NCBI RefSeq assembly: GCF_021917145.1
Contig: NC_061065.1
Location: 12,988,394-13,052,393 of the forward strand
Source of the DNA: Hypomesus transpacificus
Lineage: Eukaryota; Chordata; Actinopteri; Osmeriformes; Osmeridae
Reading direction: 5' to 3'
Length of the DNA stretch: 64,000 nucleotides
Of this stretch, positions 48,785 to 59,310 are shown one piece after another; the first letter of the stretch is position 1; every line of letters begins with the position of its first letter. A program made the translations under genes and the position numbers. The notes beneath the pieces were generated by a model. It saw nothing but the letters and a program-made list of their open reading frames with translations, had not been told where the DNA came from and did no database searches.

Positions 48785-51127
48785 CAGTGTTGTCAGACTA
48801 CTTTTGTTAGGTAACGAGTAACTTAACGCGTTACTTATTTAATTGAATGAATCTGTTACTAGTTCCTTTGTTCAAACAAGTAACGCGTTACTTAATTTAG
48901 TCTTTTGGTCGAGAGCACTCAGCATAGCTAAAAGTCTAGGAAAGTTGAGGCTACTTGTCAAAGAAAATTCTAGCTGGACTGTGTAGATTTGAATATGGTC
49001 AAAGATGGCGGTTTCAATACAATTTATTTAGACTATACAATTACATATGATTAAACAAAGCTTTGCTGATCAGTCATTAACGAAGGAGGTGCCATCCACA
49101 CAGATCGTTCGTAAGAGTGATAGAGAACTATCTCACATGCACTTCCTTATATAAACTTTAGATCAAAGTGCATTCTATAAGGTCAATCAATGTTGCAAAC
49201 TCTGTGATTGGCTAACTCAACTTAGTGACAGTTTGAAACAATACATAGTGTCCCAAAGTTATTTGATGTCACAGCTCTCTCCAGAGCAGTAGATAATAAT
49301 GCCACAGGAGTTGATCAGTTAAATGGTCAACTGTCCTTTGTGTGACCATCTTCAAACAATACTTTTAATTAACACAAACAATGATAAAAAACACAGTCCT
49401 TCTCTAGCCAAAGTTCAGAGCAACTGCCTTATTAACCCCTTACACTAACCAGAGGACAGAAGGCCATATAAGATGCTTCACCCATCCCCCAGGGCAAGCT
49501 GCCCAGAGAGCCATCAGCACCTCACATTCCTTTGAACTCAACTTAATTATCTATCCTTCCTGTCTCTTACCAATAAACATAGAAGCTTATAGATTTCATA
49601 CACATACATCTATGCATATGACCAACATTTCTACAACATACTTTTCGCTAGGTACCAACGAAAACGTCTTAATCTGCTCGACAGGTGGGTTCCCCTTCGT
49701 TCTTTTGGTCCGCAGTCTCACGAGCCTAATTTACCCGGCGTCATGGAGCCGACCATGCAGCTAAATAGTTATTAAAGACTTGCATGTACAGGCCTACGTA
49801 ATGTCACATTAAATAATGTATTGAACTCAGGCTTGTGTGATGTGTTGCTGTATCGTTCAGTGGTTTCAGTTTAGTATTATATTACAGTAAGTAAAATAGT
49901 CGTGTTCAGTACATAAGTGAACACCATATATCTAGCTATAGACCAATTATTTGTTTGTAAACAATGGGGATGCGCGCGCACTGTGGCTGCAGAAAACCGG
50001 GAAAGGATAGCATTTTAAATGGCAAAAGGACCACGCAGATAATACAAATAGTTAGATTTAAAAAGACCAAAAGCGTTGAGGAGGACATGCCCACAGGAGA
50101 GAAAGCGATTACCCAATGATCTGTCGCATCAGAATTTTGATTTGGGTCACGAAAGTCTTGAAATTTGAGTGAGAATGTCGCCCGGTACAGACCGCATAGT
50201 CGAGCGGCAACCATGTCTTCACGTCATGTCACAAAGTTCATAATTTTACACTTTTACAGTCAATTCTACATTTAAAAAGTCGAGCAGGGCAGCTTTCAAG
50301 AGATATGGGAATTCTGCTTTTATAGTCAGCTGGTCCGATTATTTTTCTGATTTGTTTAAACTGGCAATCTGAGTGAGACTACATCCCAGTTAGCCTACAC
50401 TGTTTTGACGTTAGCCTCAGTCAGACTCGCTCACTGGTAGTGTGCACAATGTTGTATTTCACTCCATTCTACACCAGAAACGTCAGGGAGGACTGCCTAA
50501 TGTCGATACGAGTCTGGTGAAGATAGCCACACTCTCGGATTTCTTTAACCTGTCTGTTTCATTCGTCATTTGCCTGAGAAAGCGACCTCCGTTAGCCAGG
50601 CTAGTTTTGCCCGATCACTTGGACAGGCTATTTAAGGGTATCGGGGTCAAGTGACTTTTGTGCATAGACAAGTGAACGTAAATGTATTTGTCCAAAGGCC
50701 AAGAGCCTCAAAAAGTTAATATCAAGCCCTGCAATCCAGTGGCCAGAGATATATGATGACCTGAACGACACTCCAAGAGTAATAGAACGGGGAGAAGTTC
50801 GTCTTTTGGAACCCACATGCGCAGTTGAGCCTGCTTGACAGTTGTGTGACGTAGGGTGATAATTGGTCAATAGCTTAGCTTCGTTTTGCTCCTAGATTCA
50901 AACCTAGCTCTTGTAGAGCTACCTAACTACTAGACTTCTGCCTAACATTAATTATTGATTAAAGAGTTTCTTGATAGAAGAACTTAATGCAAATATTGCT
51001 TTTCATCATAGTGGATTGTTACCTTGATCCGTCTTGCTGTATAATGAGGATTGATCATGTTATATGCGAGTGACACTGAATATTCAGAACAATTAGTTAC
51101 TTTAAAAAGTAACGTTACCCAACAATG
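48785..51127. mobile_element. hAT-like DNA transposon, 2343 bp
   Basis: The ends are 'cagtgttg' and the inverted 'caacaatg'. A perfect 8-base target duplication 'cacataaa' stands at 48777-48784 and 51128-51135. Inner terminal parts 'gtaacgagtaac' and 'aagtaacgttac' are typical of fish hAT elements. No transposase was recognised among the short open frames, so it looks non-autonomous. Confidence 0.8.
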
Positions 51128-51280
51128 CACATAAAACATAATAAAATCTGAAAACTTCTCTTTAACCTTCCTGCACAGCAAGCAATATTATTGAACCAGT
51201 TTCAGCTACTCCTTTGTTAAATCAGTGACTTACAACGTTCAGATTGTAAGTGTGTGATCCTGGTTTGTAACATCATACAG

Positions 51281-51541
51281 GTCTCACAACACCCCTCTCT
51301 ACCACTTCAACACCTCCAGTTACTGTGGGTGCAGCAGTGGGTGGAGCCATTGGTGCAGTCCTGCTTTGCTTCCTGGCTGTCATCATCATAGCTCTCAAGA
51401 AGAGAGCTAGTAAGTTACCCTCATTGTTGTTCATAAAATATATGGAAAGTATAATTTTGACATACATATTTATTTTAAGATGGTATTGATTCTTAATTTT
51501 TGCTGTTTCAGAGAAGGAAAAGCAAAACAATGACACTTCTA
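51281..51541 (+). pseudogene. orphan fragment: membrane exon and tail exon 1
   Basis: A complete 129-base membrane exon (51281-51409) and a tail exon (51512 on) that has lost its GT donor (gtgagt is now aagcac). No signal or V exon belongs to it; the elements at 46650-51127 lie where its 5-prime part would be. The Tc1 remnant follows directly. Confidence 0.7.
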
Positions 51542-51599
51542 AGCACCAAAATCTTAGTTGAGCACATTCAACGAACATGAACAGTGAACTGAAATTCTT

Positions 51600-51925
51600 C
51601 TCTTTATAGTTAAAACTGAGACTTTATTACTTTGAGACTTGCTTACTTTGACCGGTGTTAAGCTGTGCTTAAAGCTTTTGTCCTGTGAGCCTCCTATCAC
51701 GTAGGCTGTAGACTAGCTTGTCTTCTCAATCCATTGTGGCTTTGGGTCTGCCTGACCTCTTCCTGTCAGAGTTTCCTCCAGTTTCCAAGAGCCTTTTGAT
51801 GATGCATGAGACTCTAATCAAAACGCCAAACTTCTCAATACTGCATGCCCTTTTCAGTTTTGTGGCGATTTATATGAAATTGGTTTTAATGTCTGACAAC
51901 TTATTAAATAAAGGAATACAGAACG
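51600..51925 (-). mobile_element. Tc1-like remnant upstream of IgR-5
   Basis: Shortest copy of the shared transposase remnant; it keeps the DNA-binding part on the minus strand. Confidence 0.6.
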
Positions 51926-52059
51926 ACGAATGCACACTTCCTTATTCCTTCAGAAGTGTTGGTTTTAAACGTGCTCATGAGGTCATTTCCTTTTTGGGTA
52001 AGATATTCAGTTGGCCTCTAAATAAGCACACAAATCATCAAATCCACACTATCTGAAGA

Positions 52060-52910
52060 GATCTGGTCTGTTCACACGGACAAGGTGGTCAAAACGGCCC
52101 GTAAGCGCCTCTTCTTCCTGAGGAGACTGAAGAAGTTTGGTATGGACTCAGTCATCCTTACTAACTTTTACAGATGCACTATAGAAAGCATTCTGACTGG
52201 TTGTATAACAGTGTGGTATGGGAGCTGCACAGACCGGGACCGCAAGGCCCTACGAAGTGTGGTCCGTTCTGCTGAGTTCATCATCGGCAGGAAGCTCCCA
52301 GCCCTACAGGACACCTACCACACACGTTGCCTTAGGAAAGCCAGCAGGATTCTAAGAGACTGTTCCCACCCATCCTTCAGTCTCTTTACCCCGTTGCCTT
52401 CTGGCAGGCGTTACCGCAGCATCCGGTCGCGCACACGCAGACTGGACAACAGTTTCTACCCAAGGGTCATCAGGCTTCTCAATGGACACTGATATGGACA
52501 TTTTTACTGCACACTAGTCACTTATACACTGTCACTTTCAGCTACTGGTTGCTCTTCAGTAACATTGCACTACTGTACCTCGCCACCAGGCTCCTGTTTG
52601 GTCATTGACAAAGTCACTGATCTGTAAATTTGCAAATTTTGTGTATTAGGGTTAGTATAGCGTACTATTTATTGTTATCTGTAATTTAGGAAGTTTTAGT
52701 GTTAGGGTTAGTATAGTCGTTTATTTATTGCTATCTGTATATTTAGGAAGTTCACTTATCTAAGCTTAGCATAGATGTAAATTTGTTCTGTGTACTTATA
52801 TGTTATGTTATGCCAAGTGCTTGCGTTGTCTTGTCTTAAGAATTTCAGTGCCCAGTCTAACCTTGTGTTGCTCTGTGCACCTGACAAATAAAAGACTTGA
52901 ACTTGAGAGT
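52060..52910 (+). mobile_element. LINE 3-prime end (L2-like) with reverse-transcriptase C-terminus
   Basis: The open frame to 52492 reads 'KTARKRLFFLRRLKKFG', 'FYRCTIESILTGCITVWYG', 'LPSGRRYRSIRSRTRRL' and 'SFYPRVIRLLNG', the conserved end of fish L2-like non-LTR elements. A 3-prime UTR of about 400 bases ends with AATAAA and 'gacttgaacttga'. 5-prime truncated. It splits the leader of IgR-5. Confidence 0.8.
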
Positions 52911-52940
52911 ACAGTTGAGAGTTGACCGTGGAGAAGAACC

Positions 52941-55577
52941 ATGTTTGAAGTTAGTTGTGCTGTTTTGGGATTATTTGTGACCATTGGGTTCCACATAGCA
53001 GGTAAAACAGTACACAGATCAGCCTATTATTTACTTTACTCAAATGTACATCTCTGTAATTTGTATTTGTTATTGCATTATAAAGATGATGAAGAGATGA
53101 TGGTATTTGCAAATAGATGAAGACAATGTTTAAAGACGTTCAAATGGAGATGTATCTAATACTCTAAACATAATCTAGGTTACATTACATAATCTAGTTT
53201 ACATTATATACATAATCTAGGGTACATTCATTATAGACTTGGGGTTATCAGGATACGTTTACAAATCATGTTTTTGTATAATATTACATCAAACGTAGAA
53301 AGTTTGATCATTATATTATTTATCATCATTTTGCTTAATTTACAAAGTGAAACAATAGCTCTCACCATTCATTAAATGCATTTCTCTCCAGATGGAGACA
53401 AGTCAAATCTTCACCAAAAAGTAGGAGGAAACATCAGTCTGCCGTGTAACAATGTGGTTAACAAAAACAACTGCTCCTCTACTACATGGAACTTCAATAA
53501 AGATACATACAGTGTTACCATTGAGCTGGTTGGTCATGGAGTAAAAAAAGAACACCGAGACAGAGCAGAGAGACTGAGTGTGGGGTCTGACTGTTCTCTG
53601 ATGGTTCTTAATGTCAAAACTGAGGATGCTGGACGCTACACCTGTCGACAATATCCCCAGAGGGAGGGGATATCAAACTGGGACAGATGCAGTGGTATAT
53701 CTGTCTGTTCAAACCAGTAGGTATATTTGTATTAACTATGTGGGTTTACAGAGGAAACAACATGATGAAACCTAACATGGATTTTGAACCCTAACATCTC
53801 TTCTCAGTCACAGTGTCCTTGACTCCACCAGTAGGCTGTGACTTGAAATACAGGACTGACAGCATCCCATGAATATCTGACCTGAACAAAATTAATAATT
53901 ACAGTTCTGATCACAGAAATATAATGCATGTACTATCCAAGTGATTTTAAATAATCATGAATTGCCAGTCTGTAGACTGCTATTTATTCTGAGGTTTTCA
54001 AATATTTGTAAAGTATTGCATCAAATGGTTTAACTCCAACCCCTATAATATGCCACCAACCTCAACTGTTTTCTGCTCCAACAGATGAAATCCCTACCTC
54101 TGCATCCAGCATTTCCCCAATCATGAAGGGTGTTACTGCTTTAAAAACCTTTTACCAGACAGAGTTCGACATGGGTGCAGTACAGTTGTGATTTAAAAAA
54201 CAAGGCTGATAGTATATGTGTCAATCCGGAGCATAGTGACTATCAATCTGTTTACCAATGTCAGTTGTGATCCAAAGATTACATAAAACATGCACTCATT
54301 AAGACATCAATGGTCATTATGGTAAAGCCTAAAATGTAATAAAATCGTAATAAAAAACTTATCATGATCAGTGCACAGTAAGCCTTAACATTGAACCAGT
54401 TTCAGGTACTCGTTAGTTAAATCAGTGACGTACACTATTAGGATGTGGATTAAGTATGTGATCCTGGTCCATCACACAGATCTCACAGCCCTCTCCACCA
54501 CTTCAAGACTTCCAGTTACTGTGGGTACAGCAGTGGGTGGAGCAGTAGGCGGAGCTATTGGTTCAGTCCTGCTCTGCCTCTTGGCTGTCATCATCATAGT
54601 TCACAAGAAGAGAGCCAGTAAGTTACCCTCATTGCTGCTCATAAAATGTATAGAAAGTATGATTTGGGGAAGCCACATACATATCTACTTTGAGCATGTA
54701 TTGATTCCTAATGTTTGCTGTTTTCAGAGAACCGAAAGCCAAACAAAGACTCTCTAGTGAGTATCAATATCTTAGTTGATCACATTCAACAAACATGAAC
54801 AGTGAACTGAAATTCTGTTCACTTTTGCCAAATTTGCAAAGGCTCTGACAACAAACATTGTTAGTAACACCACAGGGAACCAGCAAAACCATCCTACTAA
54901 TGAGGACAAGGTGAGAAAGGGGACCAGTTAATTAATGTTATTAACTCCAAACATTCATCAGTGTGTTTAACACATATTTAATTAATCTTGAATCAATCAC
55001 TGGGTCACTTAGAAACACCCTGTTTGTGCTGAATTCTTCTGGTAAAACTACACCCCTAGGATGGACGTGACGATGGCCCCACCTATGCCACCATCAACCG
55101 CCCCAGTCAAAACAAGGCTGCTCCAAAACCAGATGTGAGTAAAGATACAGTACTACAGCATTGAAACAGTGTGTACATGCATCTTTCTTCATGCTCTCTC
55201 ATGCTATATACCAGTTATTTAATGTCATTAACTCCAAACATTCCTGAGTGTGTTTAACACATTTAATTGATCCGAGTCAAAACCCTGAGTCAATCATTGA
55301 GTCACTTAGAAACAACCTGTTTGTGCTGAGTTCTTCTGGTAAAACTACACCCCTAGGATGGACGTGACGATGGCCCCACCTATGCCACCATCAACCACCC
55401 CAGCCAAAACGAGGCTGCTCCAAAACCAGATGTAAGTAAAGATACAGTACTACAGTATTGAAACAGTGTGTACAAACATCTTTCTTGGGTTGTTGAGTTG
55501 TGTTGTGTTCACAGACTCAGCAGGAGGACATGGTGACATATGCTTCAGTCAATCTCTCCTCATCTAGAAGAAACTAG
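52941..55577 (+). CDS. IgR-5: Ig receptor with V-exon frameshift and full ITIM tail
   Basis: Exons: 52941-53001 (signal), 53392-53716 (V), 54085-54129 (stalk), 54480-54617 (membrane), 54728-54756, 54842-54910, 55060-55134, 55357-55431 (duplicate tyrosine exon) and 55515-55577 (ITIM). The V exon is 325 bases, not a multiple of three. Small indels after 'TCRQY' put the last strand out of frame, and a stop follows at once if the usual donor is used. A donor inside the exon at 53695 (agtg|gtatat) would restore the frame but remove the last strand. All tail exons are open and include PTYATI twice and VTYASV. The stalk exon donor is weak (gtgtta). A LINE sits about 35 bases before the ATG. It may be a pseudogene, or code for a soluble Ig protein. 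Confidence 0.6.
53808..53872 (+). other. 65-nt exon-like segment after the IgR-5 V exon
   Basis: Acceptor, length, conserved cysteine and TGA are all kept, though the V exon before it has shifted frame. Confidence 0.4.
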
Positions 55578-56247
55578 AGAGCCATCGAGCAACACTGGTG
55601 ACCACAGAGATCTCTCTCAACCGTCAACAAACCTCAGGGAAGGAATGAAGGTTTTCATGCCATGTAACCATTTATAAATGTATTTGTTTTGCAAATGATG
55701 CATTGCTTCTACTCTGATATACTTTATCTATTATACCAATGAATTCCATCTCTAATATACCTATAAACTCCTGTAAAGGAAAGCACTGCTGTATATTGAT
55801 CTTTTGTTGATGTGCAGATTCAGAGTTTGAGGGCCTCTCGTTTCCTCCATTTGCTTCTGCTATTCTGTTTTTCCATCAATTGAAGCATTGACCACTATGA
55901 CACAAACAAAAATATGTTACTATCATTTGTATTATTTCTCGTTACTAACTTCTATGCAAGCATCTTACTGGCTGCCCTCTGGAGCTAACTGAAAATGCAC
56001 CTCTGTCGTGTTACAGACAAATGTTTACTCATTTGTATTCCAAATAAATAGTCTTCCAATTGGTATTTTATTAATGAATGAAGTTGAGCATTTTTGTGTC
56101 CAATCTCCAGTGACGTCCATTGTAAATGTTTTATTTAAACTCCCATCTTAACTATAACCATACTTCACATTTGTGAGACCATGTCAAGCAGTTTCACGTG
56201 CAAGAATCCCCTATATGGAGAAAAACTTGTTTACTATGACTTACTTC

Positions 56248-56370
56248 CTATTTTAGTGGCATTTAGTATGCATTGAAATAAGTCATCGTCTTTCTTAAAC
56301 ACCTCTGCCCATATCTCCCAACATCGTTCTGAGAAAGATAAGATGCAAACACAAATAAAGAAGAAGCAGT
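56248..56370 (-). other. conserved minus-strand open segment, copy 3
   Basis: Reads 'WAEVFKKDDDLFQCIL' on the minus strand, the third copy of the segment at 36435 and 46036. It is preceded on that strand by 'tttctcag', a possible acceptor. Confidence 0.3.
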
Positions 56371-56899
56371 TATTTTTAAATGCTTTAGGATCTGCACAAT
56401 AAACCTGCTGGCATTTCAGAGTTGTAGTCATGGCTAAAACTTTGTTCACCAGGGTTGGTCAGTAAGTGAGATGACCCAAAGACCCTCATTTAAATCCTGG
56501 AAAAGACAAGGAATAGAGGAAGTGATGAAACCAGAGACCCTTTTGAAATCATCTTACAACTTCAAAAGATTGTTGTTTTTACGTATGTATGGTTTTATTG
56601 AACCTACCAGCAGGAATGTGTGCTTTAGATTGAGTGTGGCTAGCTGAGCTTTCACTTGTAGTCTTGAGAACTGAGATGCAGTTCATCATTTAAACAAGAG
56701 ATGGAGCCACATGTTGTTCTCACCATCTGCAACTATGTGTGTGAATGAGCTGTGAGTCACATTAAACTGTCATATTGTAAGCAGGGAAATTTTAAGCACG
56801 AAAGACTTAAAGTAGTTGTCTCCCTCCCAGTAGAATCAGTTGACCACACACCCTCATATTTTGACATTTCAAGTTCACAGTTAAGCTTTTCTTGTAGCT

Positions 56900-57990
56900 T
56901 TTTACCCAAAATGTGTCTGCATTTGAAAGGGTAATTGTGTATTTGTTTGTATGTGAGAACGTATGCGTACGTGAGCGTCAAGATACTTCCCTTACTCTCT
57001 AAACGGTTCCGCAATTTGATCAAGGTCACAGTTCCCATCTAACCCTTTAATTTGCTCAGGTCATCCTTGTTATCTTGCCGGAGGGCAGGTGGCAGAACCG
57101 CGAGAGTCATTGAGCGGTAAATCACCCCAGGGTTTATGGGAGTATTGACCCCGTACTGTGCAGCCCCACAACAGATTAGACCGAGGCGCAAAGTCCTGAG
57201 TCATCGAATTCGAATGGAGGAGTGGAGGAGTGGGAGAGAGACTAAGCCTGCCTTCCTCGGCCAGGCCCCTCTCTCTCTCTCCCCCCTACATTTCCTGTCC
57301 TCTCCACATGAAATGAATAAAGCCGGGAATGCCTAAAAAATATATCTTCAAAAAGACAATGTGTTGCTCTGTGTAGATGCCCAAAGAGACACCATGTTGT
57401 GAACCAAATTTCCTGGATTAACTATTTCAAACAGGACTCTACCGAGACTAACACAGAGGAGCCTACAGTACGGTAAGCTTCTCAGACATTTTACAAATCC
57501 ACAAAATTATGAAAACATCAACTATGGTTCCTGATATTGCATAAATAGAGTTTTAAACATCTCCCAGTAGATTACATTAATTGGTATCCTGGTCTCTGCT
57601 GTGCCGGATGGCCTAATAACATGGTTCATCCTTCAGTGTCATTGACCCCTGCTGCCCCCTAAAGGACAAACAGTGAAGTGTAGGCACAGAGAATCCTTGA
57701 GTGAAGATTTGTTCACAGATTCGACCCACTCAGTGACGGTCGCGCTGGACTTCCTGAGCTACAGAGCTGACCAATATTCTCCCCTACACTAGTAAGAGTG
57801 TACTTGAAAGAGATAGAAAGAGAGATAGACAGAGAGAAAGAGAGAGAGCTCCACTCTCCCTGCTGCTGTCGTCATGGCAATGGGTCACGTGGTCCCTGCT
57901 GTCCCAGATTATTTCCCCCCCCACCTCTCCCCTCCCCCTGCTTAGCTACTCAAGGAGAGGGAGAAAAGAGAGGCACTCTAACCAGCCTGC
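56900..57990. other. unassigned region to the right of the array
   Basis: The duplicated array flank ends at about 56900. I see no exon with domain content after it. 'gcctacagtacg' followed by 'gtaagc' near 57470 could be a donor of a non-coding 5-prime exon, unproven. Confidence 0.3.
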
Positions 57991-57992
57991 AT

Positions 57993-58006
57993 CACTCTCT
58001 CTCTCT

Positions 58007-58081
<75 letters not shown>
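57993..58081. repeat. CT microsatellite
   Basis: (CT)n with a few TTs at the left end and more than 30 perfect units from 58017. Confidence 0.95.
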
Positions 58082-58084
<3 letters not shown>

Positions 58085-58524
58085 CTCCCTCTGTTCAGCT
58101 CAGCTGTTTATGGCATTGCGTTAGATAAAACGCCTGCGTTGCGTAACAGCACCAGCCTCTGTTCCATCCTGCACCTCCCCTTCTCTCTCTGCTGTCCTGC
58201 CGGCCCTCGTTGTCGGAGAGGTTCAGCAACAACAAGGGATTTGGTGGAGAACGGAAAGGAAGCAAGAAAGATGTGTTTCTAAAGAAACCTCAATGCCTAC
58301 TGGGATTGTTTCAGCCCTCTGTCTCTCCTACCGTCCCCCTTTTGCTCGGCCTTTTTTGTCTGTCTGTATCCAGGCCACCTCGAATCTCCAGAGCAACTTG
58401 GCTCAGAAACAGGCTACTTGGTCTGTGTGTCTCTAACCGGTGATAAATAGCCCTCCAATAGCCTATTTGTATGCCAGCAGAATCCACTCGGCTCCCAGGC
58501 GAGAAGTGCTCTCGCCCCCAGCCT

Positions 58525-58655
58525 GTGGAGAGGGGAAGAGAGAGGGAGGGAAGATTGAGAGAGAAAATAGGAGAGAGAGAGGGAGGGAGGGACAGGGAGG
58601 AAGGGAGAGAGGGAGAGATAGAGTGGGATAAAGAGAGAGAAAAAGAAAGATTTCA
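58525..58655. repeat. purine-rich GA/GGGA low-complexity tract
   Basis: Irregular gaga/ggga repeats on the plus strand. Open frames here on either strand are a product of the composition. Confidence 0.8.
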
Positions 58656-59213
58656 CCTTTCTGGTCAATATCAAAGATGATGAGCGAAACGAAAATGGGT
58701 TCCTTTGTGGTCACAGCGTAGAGGGAGTGTTCGTGTGAAAACGTCTGTGAGAATGTAGAGAGGGTGGTTGTTGTGAAAAAGAAGAAACCACGATGCAAAA
58801 TAGAACAGCAGTTTGCACATGCATCCCACACCCATGACCACACACAAGAGAAAATGGAGAACCTCCACAGACATAAGCAGCGTGCGCACAAAAGCTGACG
58901 AAAAGCTGAAGATGGTTTGTGAAGGAGCACTGCACATCCACCATTGCTCGTGTTTACACAGACACACATACACAGACACACAGACAACATGCTCAATGTC
59001 TCTTTGTAAGCAGGACAGAAAAATCACGTCTTACGTAAGCCCATGGGTCCTATGAGAATACTGCTCTGGCCTGGTTTGTGGAGACATGCGGGAGGTGCAG
59101 TCACTCTATCATGTGTAACAGTGGATGCTCTCTCCAATCAGCCTTCGTGGAAGCAGGAAGCTGAGGAGGGTGTAGGCGTGTCTCATGGCCCCAAACACAC
59201 ATCCATCGATCTT

Positions 59214-59310
59214 TCACACACACACACTCACGCACACACACACACTCACGCACACACACACTCACACACACACTAACACACACACACCACACACTCCCCA
59301 CACTCACGCA
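59214..59310. repeat. CA microsatellite
   Basis: (CA)n interrupted by 'ctcacg' units. Confidence 0.9.

Noticed and set aside
57798-58124. 108-codon frame with poly (SL)
   Set aside because: Product of the CT microsatellite.
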